A stretch of DNA of 5,005 nt from Oscillospiraceae bacterium (lineage in GTDB: Bacteria; Bacillota; Clostridia; Oscillospirales; Acutalibacteraceae): the NCBI GenBank assembly GCA_902796295.1, contig CADBOL010000033.1, positions 1 to 5,005 on the forward strand. Direction: 5' to 3'. Each line of letters begins with the position of its first letter. Within the stretch, counting starts at the first letter, position 1. A program made the position numbers and the translations under genes. The notes under the pieces are model-generated. The model saw only the letters and a program-made list of their open reading frames with translations. It searched no databases and had not been told where the DNA came from. Positions 1 to 5,005 of the stretch are shown here, one piece after another.

Positions 1-346
1 ATTTCCTTGCCGCCTTGATAGCGCATTCATTTGCCTGCGCGCCGGAATTTGAAAAGAACACTTTGCTCATTCCCGTTTTTTCACAGAGCTTACGGGCGAG
101 TGTCACGCAGGGATCGGTATAGTAAAGATTGGATGTGTGCTGTAGTTTTGCAATCTGCGCTGTTATTGCTTTTTGCCACTCGTCATCCGCGAATCCGAAT
201 GATGTGACTCCGATTCCGCTGCCCATGTCGATATATTCTTTACCGTTTTCATCATATACGAGAGATCCCTTTCCGCTCACGAGGTGAACGGGGAACCTGT
301 TATATGTTGAGGCAATGTATTCTTTATCTGATTCAAAAATATTCAT
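1..346 (-). CDS. argD: N-acetylornithine aminotransferase ArgD, N-terminal part (truncated by window edge)
   Basis: ArgD is a cytoplasmic PLP-dependent class III aminotransferase that converts N-acetylglutamate semialdehyde plus glutamate to N-acetylornithine plus 2-oxoglutarate. My translation from the ATG at 346 gives 115 residues before the left edge, roughly 30% of the usual 390-400. It shows the ArgD-like opening YNRFPVHLVSGKG (residues 15-27), YDENGKEYIDMGSGIGVTSFG (31-51, written here as its key pattern), QHTSNLYY (69-76) and the cofactor phosphate-binding segment NSGAQANE (100-107). The catalytic lysine lies beyond the window. The start is well supported: ATGA overlaps the argB stop, and GGAG sits 7 bases upstream inside the 3' end of argB, so translation is probably coupled. 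One oddity is Gln104, where the family usually has Glu (NSGxEANE). Related class III enzymes such as ornithine or succinylornithine aminotransferase look similar, but its position after argB makes ArgD by far the best call. Confidence 0.93.
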   Translation of the reverse strand, partial: MNIFESDKEYIASTYNRFPVHLVSGKGSLVYDENGKEYIDMGSGIGVTSFGFADDEWQKAITAQIAKLQHTSNLYYTDPCVTLARKLCEKTGMSKVFFSNSGAQANECAIKAARK

Positions 347-1212
347 TTTGTTTCTCCGTTAAACATTGTGCCGGCGCCCTCATTTGTAAGAAGCTCTATG
401 ACAATTGAGTGAGGGACTGTGCCGTTCATTATAACAACGCTTTTCACGCCTTCATCGATGGCGTCAAAGCAGCACTGCACTTTAGGAATCATACCGCCGG
501 AAATTGTGCCGTCGGCATAGTATTTCTCCGCCTCTTCCTTTGATATTTCGGGGATGAGTGTGCCCGGGTCATTCTTGTCTTTAAGCACACCGTCGATGTC
601 GGTCATGAGCAGGAATCTCTCGGCTTTGAGAGCGCCTGCTATTTTTGCCGCGGCTGTGTCGCCGTTTATATTGTAAGTGTTGCCGTTTCTGTCACAGCCG
701 AGCGTTGAGATAACGGGGATATACCCCTTTTCAAGCAGATCGAGAACCGGATTGGGATTGATTTTTGTTATCTCACCCACATAGCCGAGGCGCTCGTCTT
801 TAATCTCCGCTTCGATAAGCCTGCCGTCCATACCGGAGAGACCTATTGCCTTGGCGCCTTTCTCTTCGAGGTAATTGACGAGAGTCTTATTGACTTTGCC
901 GGCGAGCACCATCTGAACTATATCGACCGTCTCTTTGTCTGTAACTCTCAGGCCGTCAACGAATTCGCTCTTTTTGCCGAGTTTATCCATAAGAGAACTG
1001 ATTTCGGGGCCGCCGCCGTGCACAAGCACGACCTTGACTCCTATGGTCCAGAGCAGAACGAGATCAAGCATTACCTGGTGTTTCAGTTCTTCATTTATCA
1101 TGGCGTTTCCGCCGTATTTCACCACTACTATCTTGCCTGTGTATCTTTTTATGTAAGGCAGAGCGTTTATGATATCGTTTGCGCGTTCGCTTGCTGTGTA
1201 TTCTTTGAGCAT
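343..1212 (-). CDS. argB: Acetylglutamate kinase ArgB
   Basis: ArgB phosphorylates N-acetyl-L-glutamate with ATP, the second step of arginine synthesis. It is a cytoplasmic amino acid kinase fold enzyme. From the ATG at 1212 it is 289 residues, normal for the family. Visible motifs are KYGGNAM with catalytic Lys32, the glycine-rich HGGGPEI (65-71), GLRVT with substrate-binding Arg89, NINGDTAA with Asn183 and Asp185, and SGGMIPK with Lys244. An extra N-terminal helix-like stretch precedes the kinase core, and the C-terminus carries an H-x3-IELLT-x2-GAGT segment. Both are known marks of hexameric, arginine-inhibited ArgB, so feedback inhibition is inferred. An in-frame GTG at 1239 would add nine residues but has no ribosome binding site. 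The ATG at 1212 has GAGG 8 bases upstream, overlapping the argJ stop codon, so I chose it. The gene ends in an ATGA overlap with argD. Confidence 0.96.
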   Translation of the reverse strand: MLKEYTASERANDIINALPYIKRYTGKIVVVKYGGNAMINEELKHQVMLDLVLLWTIGVKVVLVHGGGPEISSLMDKLGKKSEFVDGLRVTDKETVDIVQMVLAGKVNKTLVNYLEEKGAKAIGLSGMDGRLIEAEIKDERLGYVGEITKINPNPVLDLLEKGYIPVISTLGCDRNGNTYNINGDTAAAKIAGALKAERFLLMTDIDGVLKDKNDPGTLIPEISKEEAEKYYADGTISGGMIPKVQCCFDAIDEGVKSVVIMNGTVPHSIVIELLTNEGAGTMFNGETK

Positions 1213-1222
1213 ATCATTTACC

Positions 1223-2437
1223 TCAGGTACGGTAGTCACCGTTTATTTTTACATAGTCGTACGTTAGATCGCATCCCCACGCGACAGATGAGAATTCTCC
1301 GCTGTTAAGGTTTATGAGAATCTCGATTTCTTTCTGAAGAAGGATTTCTTTTGCTGTTTCCTCGCTGAAGGGGATACCCGCCCCGTTTTCGCAGACCTTG
1401 ATTTCTCCCTTTGAGCTTCTGAAAGCGACATCAATCTTATCGGGATCAACATCCGCTCCGCTGTATCCTATGGCACAGAGCACTCTTCCCCAGTTTGCAT
1501 CCGCTCCGAACATAGCGGCCTTGAGAAGAGATGAGCAGATGACGCTCTTTGCGACAGTCTTTGCCGTCTGATCATCGGCGGCGCCGCTGACCCTGCATTC
1601 GAGCAGCTTTGTCGCACCCTCGCCGTCGCCGGCAATCCTCCGGCAGAGATTCATCGTCACTGTGTTGAGAGCTTTCATAAAGACGCAGAAGTTTTCACCT
1701 TCGCAGGTGATTTCTTCGTTGCCTGCCATACCGTTTGCGAGTACGGTCACCATATCGTTTGTGGAAGTGTCGCCGTCAACGGAAACCATATTGAATGTAT
1801 TCTTAATATCTCCCGAGAGCGCCTTCTGAAGCATATCGGGTGAAATTGCGGCATCTGTTGTTATGAATACCAGCATTGTGGCCATATTCGGATGAATCAT
1901 GCCGCTGCCCTTGGCGATTCCGCCTATCCTGCAGGTTTTTCCGCCTATTTCAAACTCGACAGATACCTCTTTTTTTACTGTGTCGGTGGTCATGATGCCT
2001 TCTGCCGCGTCCGCGCTTCCGTCCTTTTTAAGGGATTTCACAAGCCCGGGGATACCCTGCGCAATGGGAGTGATATCAAGCTTCTCGCCGATTACTCCGG
2101 TAGAGGCGACAACAATGTCATCCGCTTTGATTCCGAGCGCATCCGCCGTAAGAGCGCTCATTTTCTCGGCGATTTCCATGCCGTCGGCATTGCAGGTGTT
2201 TGCGTTGCCGCTGTTGCAGATTATCGCCTGAGCAAATCCGTCGGATATATGCTTCTTCGTCACCGTGAGAGGAGCTCCCTTGACGAGATTGGTTGTATAT
2301 ACCGCCGCAGCCGCAGCCGGCACTTCGCTGTAAATCAGTGATAAATCTTTTTTGTCTTTGTTCTTGCGTATACCGCAGTGAATTCCTCCCGCGGTGAAGC
2401 CCTTCGCGGCGCATACGCCGCCGTCAATAAGTTTCAT
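1223..2437 (-). CDS. argJ: Glutamate N-acetyltransferase / amino-acid acetyltransferase ArgJ
   Basis: ArgJ transfers the acetyl group from N-acetylornithine to glutamate, releasing ornithine and regenerating N-acetylglutamate. Some family members also use acetyl-CoA to start the cycle, and the sequence alone does not settle which type this is. The protein has 404 residues, the usual length. The precursor self-cleaves in the motif KGSGMIHPNMATML (176-189) between Ala186 and Thr187, leaving Thr187 as the N-terminal nucleophile of the beta chain. The STGVIGE segment (112-118) matches the oxyanion-hole region. VDGDTSTND (220-228), GDGEGATKLLE (270-280), GADANWGR (311-318) and the C-terminal YVKINGDYRT are further family signatures. 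The ATG at 2437 follows the argC stop by two bases, with AGGAG 8 bases upstream, and its TGA lies inside the argB ribosome binding site. With ArgJ present, a separate ArgA or ArgE is not strictly needed. Confidence 0.97.
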   Translation of the reverse strand: MKLIDGGVCAAKGFTAGGIHCGIRKNKDKKDLSLIYSEVPAAAAAVYTTNLVKGAPLTVTKKHISDGFAQAIICNSGNANTCNADGMEIAEKMSALTADALGIKADDIVVASTGVIGEKLDITPIAQGIPGLVKSLKKDGSADAAEGIMTTDTVKKEVSVEFEIGGKTCRIGGIAKGSGMIHPNMATMLVFITTDAAISPDMLQKALSGDIKNTFNMVSVDGDTSTNDMVTVLANGMAGNEEITCEGENFCVFMKALNTVTMNLCRRIAGDGEGATKLLECRVSGAADDQTAKTVAKSVICSSLLKAAMFGADANWGRVLCAIGYSGADVDPDKIDVAFRSSKGEIKVCENGAGIPFSEETAKEILLQKEIEILINLNSGEFSSVAWGCDLTYDYVKINGDYRT

Positions 2438-2439
2438 AA

Positions 2440-3363
2440 TTATTTCTCCTGAAGTCCTGTTTTTTCGTCAATATTCAATACAATATTCATATTCTGAATT
2501 GCCGCGCCCGAGGCGCCCTTGCCGAGATTGTCAAATCTCGAGACAAGCAGGATCCTGTTACCGTTTCCGAATACCGAAACCGTCATATCATCTCTGCCGC
2601 TCATCGAGCCGGCGGAGGCAAAGCCGTTTTCGTCGCAGTCCGAATATTTGATCAGTCCTGAGCCGTAATATGATTTGTATATTTCTTTTATATCATTTTC
2701 CGTGCCGTTTATCATTTCACGGAAAAGAGGCACGGTGACCTCCATCCCGCTGTAATAAGGAGCGACCACGGGGCAGAAGACGGGCAGATTCTTAAGAGAG
2801 CAGTATTTTGACATCTCCGGGAGATGCTTGTGGCTCTGTGTCAGCCCGTACATACGGGGCGCGTCAAGCAATTCATCCCTCTCATCTCCCTCATACTCCG
2901 CAATCATCTTTTTGCCGCCTCCCGAATAACCGGTGAGCGAGAAGCAGGTGAGGAGCGTGTCTTCCGGCAGGATGCCGTTTTCCGTAAGCGGAGCAACGAG
3001 TGAAATGAATCCGCTCGCGTGGCAGCCGGGGTTTGCAATTTTTTTAGATTCCCGTATTTTTTCTCTCTGTCCGGTGAGCTCGGGGAAGCCGTAAGCCCAG
3101 CCGTCATCGCAGCGGTGCGCCGTTGAAGTGTCAATGATAACGGTGTTGCTGCCTTCGGCGAGCGACGCCGCCTCAATTGCCGCGGCATCGGGCAGGCACA
3201 GGAAAGCAATATCCGCCGAAAAGAGAGCTTCTTTACGGGCTGAGGTGTCTTTTCTGAATTCTTCCTCAAGTTTAATGAGTTCAATGTCTTTTCTTTCGGC
3301 GAGGCGCCCGTAGATTCTCAGACCCGTAGTGCCGGCGCTGCCGTCAATGAAAACTTTTGTCAT
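2440..3363 (-). CDS. argC: N-acetyl-gamma-glutamyl-phosphate reductase ArgC, type 2
   Basis: ArgC reduces N-acetylglutamyl 5-phosphate with NADPH to N-acetylglutamate 5-semialdehyde in the cytoplasm. From the ATG at 3363 it has 307 residues. Features are the nucleotide-binding loop VFIDGSAGTTG (4-14), CLPDAAAIEA (56-65), DTSTAHR (78-84), YGFPEL (91-96), the catalytic cysteine in NPGCHASGF (Cys114), GYSGGGKKMIAEYE (145-158), the probable catalytic histidine in SHKHLPEM (His180) and FDNLGKGASGAAIQNMN (277-293). The length and the SGGGKKMIAEYE and HKHLPEM blocks fit the shorter type 2 ArgC class rather than the roughly 345-residue type 1 enzyme. An upstream in-frame ATG at 3402 would add 13 residues, but it lies upstream of the predicted transcription start (about 3387). 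The 3363 start has AGGGG 6 bases upstream. It is the first gene of the arg operon. Confidence 0.95.
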   Translation of the reverse strand: MTKVFIDGSAGTTGLRIYGRLAERKDIELIKLEEEFRKDTSARKEALFSADIAFLCLPDAAAIEAASLAEGSNTVIIDTSTAHRCDDGWAYGFPELTGQREKIRESKKIANPGCHASGFISLVAPLTENGILPEDTLLTCFSLTGYSGGGKKMIAEYEGDERDELLDAPRMYGLTQSHKHLPEMSKYCSLKNLPVFCPVVAPYYSGMEVTVPLFREMINGTENDIKEIYKSYYGSGLIKYSDCDENGFASAGSMSGRDDMTVSVFGNGNRILLVSRFDNLGKGASGAAIQNMNIVLNIDEKTGLQEK

Positions 3364-3393
3364 AATAATCCCCTGATTGTATAATATGCAGTG

Positions 3394-3422
3394 ATTATAC
3401 ATTAATTAATGCATAAAGTCAA
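3394..3422 (-). promoter_or_regulatory. Sigma-A type promoter of the argCJBD operon
   Basis: Reading the minus strand, TTGACT (3422-3417) and a perfect TATAAT (3399-3394) are separated by exactly 17 bases. Transcription would start near 3387, giving a leader of about 24 bases that contains the argC ribosome binding site AGGGG (3374-3370). The spacer (3416-3400) holds the 12-bp perfect palindrome CATTAATTAATG at 3400-3411. The -35 box lies inside the third copy of an upstream repeat, so a protein bound there would block RNA polymerase. Promoter quality is seen directly in the sequence; the start site is inferred. Confidence 0.85.
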
Positions 3423-3467
3423 GAAAAAATGCATAAATCATGAATATTCTCGCATAATTAATGAATA
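3411..3467. promoter_or_regulatory. Array of three repeated units upstream of argC, candidate ArgR/AhrC operator
   Basis: On the plus strand, GCATAAATCATGAATA (3431-3446) and GCATAATTAATGAATA (3452-3467) match at 14 of 16 positions and start 21 bp apart. A third copy at 3411-3427 (GCATAAAGTCAAGAAAA) aligns at 14 of 16 if one base (3418) is treated as inserted, and it starts 20 bp away. AATGCATAAA occurs exactly at 3408-3417 and again at 3428-3437. ArgR-family boxes are 18-bp imperfect palindromes built from TGNAT/ATNCA halves, often paired with centres 21 bp apart. TGAAT at 3441 and 3462 and ATGCA at 3429 fit such halves, but no copy is a complete good palindrome. Arginine-dependent repression is therefore inferred, not shown. 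Confidence 0.5.
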
Positions 3468-3516
3468 TCATTCGCACCGGCGTTTTTTATTGTTGAAAAT
3501 ACACATCATATTTGAT

Positions 3517-3545
3517 TTGCATTTGCCGCAAAGATAATGTAATAT
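3517..3545 (+). promoter_or_regulatory. Possible promoter of the metallophosphoesterase gene
   Basis: TTGCAT (3517-3522) and TAATAT (3540-3545) are 17 bases apart on the plus strand, in the divergent intergenic region. The match to consensus is modest. Nearby alternatives, such as GATAAT at 3533-3538, leave no well-spaced -35 box. Some promoter must lie between argC and this gene because the upstream operon points the other way. Confidence 0.3.
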
Positions 3546-3578
3546 AGCAGAAGAAAAGAAACAAAACGGGGTTTTTAT

Positions 3579-4298
3579 ATGAAAATACTTGTTATTTCGG
3601 ATGTGCACGCGAATATTTTCGCTCTCAACGCCGTGCTCGAAAAAGAGGCGGACGCGGATAAGATAATCTGCGCGGGAGACCTTGTGAATTACGGATATTT
3701 CCCCCATGAGGTGATTGAGAGATTCAGGGAACTCAATATACCGACGGTATGCGGCAATCACGATCTTGAGATTGTGAGAAACGCGACTCTCAAATCGGGT
3801 GAGAGGGCAATCGGTTTCACAAAATTCACCGTTGAGAATGTGACGAAAGAGGATATTGAATATCTCTCTTCCCTGCCTCGGACACTTGATTTTGAGGCGG
3901 ACGGAATCACTTACTGTGTCCGTCACGCATACAATACGATTGAGAGAAAAAATCAGTTTTTGCTCTCGGTTATAAAGAGAGATTCGCTCCGTGCCTTTGA
4001 TACAAGGTGGCAGAGGTTTTCGGCATATCCGGATGCCGCAAAAAAATGTTTTATTATCGGGCATTCACACTACGCGAGCGTGTTTCATCTTGCCGATGAC
4101 AGGTTCGTTTACAACCCGGGCACTCTCTATTACGGCAAAGGCCCGGATCAGCGCGCGTATCAGGCGGCGACATATATGATTATCGAGGACGGAATCCCGG
4201 TTTTCAGACACTGCGATTATGACGCCTCGGTAAATCTCGCGCTCGATAAAAAGACAGACAGATTCGGCTCCGGATGGAAGCCGGAAAAGAAGAAATGA
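3579..4298 (+). CDS. Calcineurin-like metallophosphoesterase, YfcE/MJ0936-type
   Basis: A 239-residue cytoplasmic protein with the complete metal-binding set of the calcineurin-like phosphoesterase superfamily. These are SDVHAN (Asp8, His10), GDLVNYG (Asp34), GNHD (Asn60, His61), the RHA motif with His116, and GHSH (His162, His164), followed by NPGT (179-182), typical of the small YfcE/MJ0936 group. A binuclear metal centre hydrolysing a phosphoester or phosphodiester is expected, but the substrate cannot be read from the sequence. There is no signal peptide or membrane segment. The C-terminus after about residue 220 is polar and lysine-rich, ending EKKK, and is probably a flexible tail. The ATG at 3579 has GGGG 7 bases upstream, a modest ribosome binding site, and MKILVISDVH is the normal start of the family. 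It appears monocistronic: the arg operon diverges from it and the next gene has its own promoter. No functional link to arginine synthesis is evident. Confidence 0.9.
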   Translation: MKILVISDVHANIFALNAVLEKEADADKIICAGDLVNYGYFPHEVIERFRELNIPTVCGNHDLEIVRNATLKSGERAIGFTKFTVENVTKEDIEYLSSLPRTLDFEADGITYCVRHAYNTIERKNQFLLSVIKRDSLRAFDTRWQRFSAYPDAAKKCFIIGHSHYASVFHLADDRFVYNPGTLYYGKGPDQRAYQAATYMIIEDGIPVFRHCDYDASVNLALDKKTDRFGSGWKPEKKK

Positions 4299-4305
4299 AG
4301 CATAA

Positions 4306-4327
4306 TGTAAAGCCCCAAAACTTTACA
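4306..4327. repeat. Inverted repeat after the metallophosphoesterase gene, doubtful terminator
   Basis: TGTAAAG (4306-4312) and CTTTACA (4321-4327) form a perfect 7-bp stem around the 8-base loop CCCCAAAA, starting 7 bases after the stop codon. The stem has only two G-C pairs, and the downstream AAATTTATTC is a poor T-tract, so as an intrinsic terminator it would be weak. It could equally be a protein site or chance. It lies 10 bases upstream of the -35 box of the next gene. Confidence 0.35.
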
Positions 4328-4337
4328 AAATTTATTC

Positions 4338-4366
4338 TTGACATATTATATATTCTTTGTTAAAAT
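4338..4366 (+). promoter_or_regulatory. Sigma-A type promoter of the exported LRR protein gene
   Basis: A perfect -35 box TTGACA (4338-4343) and TAAAAT (4361-4366) are separated by 17 bases. A perfect TATAAT at 4366-4371 overlaps the end of this -10 box but would be 22 bases from the TTGACA, too far to pair with it. The predicted start near 4373 gives a leader of about 78 bases. Confidence 0.7.
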
Positions 4367-4386
4367 ATAATAGCAAAAATGGAATA

Positions 4387-4402
4387 GTGTACATATGTGC
4401 AC
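4387..4402 (+). promoter_or_regulatory. 16-bp near-perfect palindrome in the predicted leader of the LRR protein gene
   Basis: GTGTACATATGTGCAC reads the same on both strands except for one symmetric pair (4390/4399). In RNA it could form a 6-bp stem, GUGUAC with GUGCAC including one G-U pair, around an AUAU loop. It sits about 15 bases after the predicted transcription start and well upstream of the ribosome binding site, so it could be an operator or a 5' stabilising hairpin. The function is unknown. Confidence 0.4.
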
Positions 4403-4450
4403 ATGGATGATTCTGTTATTCAAGAAAACTATTGCAGAGGAGATTTAATT

Positions 4451-5005
4451 ATGAAAAACAAGCTTTCCACAAAGGCTGTTGCCGTTTTGCTCGCGGCCGT
4501 CCTGTTGCTCAGCTCGGGGATTTTATCTGTCCTTCCGGGCATTGATTTCGGTTCGCTGCTCGAGATAAAAGCCTCAGCCGAAGATCCGAAGAACTATGTT
4601 TTTTATGATGAAAGTGCCGGCATCTTCTTCACCGTAAATTCAGGTAAAGCAAGTATAGTTGCAACATTTACGTCTGATTTGGTGAATTCTGACAACTATG
4701 CTGGAGGGAAATATACAATCCCCAACGAATTGACTGATTCTCAGACCGGTAAAACATATAAAGTTTTTTCAATTCAGCATCTTGCATTCAGAAATTCAAG
4801 CAATGCCATTACCGGTCTTGTTTTACCTGATTATTTCAGAGAACTTACACTTTACCGTTCTGCTTTCGCAGGATTGAAGTCACTTACAGAGGTTGAATTC
4901 AACTGCTCAAACGCTACGGTTACTGGTCCTTTGTTTGAACTTGTAGCCGAGTACGATTGGGATGAAAAGGGCAATGATGATGTTGCCGAAGAAAACAAGC
5001 TGACA
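4451..5005 (+). CDS. Exported protein with BspA-like leucine-rich repeat (LRR_5) character, 5' part
   Basis: An open frame of 185 codons runs off the right edge. The ATG at 4451 has AGAGGAG 8 bases upstream, an excellent ribosome binding site. Residues 1-43 form a signal peptide: basic MKNKLSTK, a hydrophobic core from about 9 to 30 (AVAVLLAAVLLLSSGILSVL), then a probable signal peptidase I cut after Ala-Ser-Ala (41-43) before Glu44. Residues 88-115 (YTIPNEL...YKVFSIQHLAFRNSS) and 119-150 (AITGLVLPDYFRELTLYRSAFAGLKSLTEVEF, shown for pattern) have the spacing of LRR_5 units, with I/L...AF...L..v.LP. Such BspA-like proteins are secreted or surface-attached in gut and oral bacteria and are implicated in adhesion, so this role is inferred. 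The part after residue 165 (EYDWDEKGNDDVAEEN) is acidic and breaks the repeat pattern. Any cell-wall anchor or other domain would be downstream, outside the window. It has its own promoter. Confidence 0.75.
   Translation, partial: MKNKLSTKAVAVLLAAVLLLSSGILSVLPGIDFGSLLEIKASAEDPKNYVFYDESAGIFFTVNSGKASIVATFTSDLVNSDNYAGGKYTIPNELTDSQTGKTYKVFSIQHLAFRNSSNAITGLVLPDYFRELTLYRSAFAGLKSLTEVEFNCSNATVTGPLFELVAEYDWDEKGNDDVAEENKLT

Noticed and set aside
1892..2341. 149-codon plus-strand open frame inside argJ
   Set aside because: It lies antisense to conserved ArgJ motifs, has no family-like features and no convincing ribosome binding site.
2904..3284. 126-codon minus-strand frame overlapping argC in another frame
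   Set aside because: The composition is low-complexity, rich in Ser, Arg and Pro, as expected from an out-of-frame reading of argC.
3364..3402. Upstream ATG extending ArgC by 13 residues
   Set aside because: The extension starts before the predicted transcription start and encodes part of the promoter; conserved ArgC sequence begins right after the ATG at 3363, which has its own ribosome binding site.
3468..4064. 198-codon minus-strand open frame opposite the phosphoesterase gene
   Set aside because: It is antisense to a protein with all expected metal-binding motifs, has no recognisable domain, and its 3' end runs through the arg operator region; it is a shadow frame.
4338..4371. Pairing of TTGACA with the perfect TATAAT at 4366-4371
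   Set aside because: The spacer would be 22 bases; the TAAAAT at 4361-4366 gives the normal 17.
1..5005. A defence, mobile-element or CRISPR system
   Set aside because: I saw no transposase, integrase, nuclease array, regular spacer repeats or tRNA-like structure; the genes are core metabolism, a phosphoesterase and a surface protein.

Overview
The window looks like a chromosomal segment of a Firmicutes (Clostridia-type) bacterium, plausibly a gut Oscillospirales/Ruminococcaceae relative. This placement is inference. It rests on the argC-argJ-argB-argD gene order, strong purine-rich ribosome binding sites, sigma-A type promoters with AT-rich surroundings, and a secreted protein whose export signal and repeat style resemble BspA-type surface proteins of such bacteria. 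No marker gene in the window fixes the species.

Positions 1-3422 hold an arginine/ornithine biosynthesis operon read on the minus strand. Its order is promoter and operator-like repeats (about 3394-3467), argC (3363-2440), argJ (2437-1223), argB (1212-343) and the first 115 codons of argD (346-1, running off the left edge). The genes are packed tightly: argC and argJ are 2 bases apart, argB's ribosome binding site overlaps the argJ stop codon, and argB and argD overlap as ATGA. Together they cover the acetylated cycle. ArgJ moves acetyl from N-acetylornithine to glutamate, ArgB phosphorylates N-acetylglutamate, ArgC reduces the acyl phosphate to the semialdehyde, and ArgD transaminates it to N-acetylornithine, which returns to ArgJ. 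ArgC appears to be of the shorter 'type 2' class.

Positions 3364-3578 are a divergent intergenic region. They hold a near-consensus argC promoter (17-bp spacer) and three copies of a roughly 16-bp AT-rich unit spaced 20-21 bp apart. The third copy covers the -35 box. This is the most interesting regulatory signal in the window and is probably an ArgR/AhrC-type operator.

Positions 3579-4298 (plus strand) encode a complete small calcineurin-like metallophosphoesterase of the YfcE/MJ0936 type. Positions 4299-4450 are intergenic, with a weak inverted repeat, a good sigma-A promoter and a 16-bp palindrome in the predicted leader. From 4451 to the right edge runs the 5' part of a gene for an exported protein with BspA-like leucine-rich repeat (LRR_5) character.

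I saw no RNA gene, insertion sequence, CRISPR array or clearly novel system. Most of the window is well-understood metabolism. The operator array, the type 2 ArgC and the leader palindrome of the surface protein gene deserve a second look.
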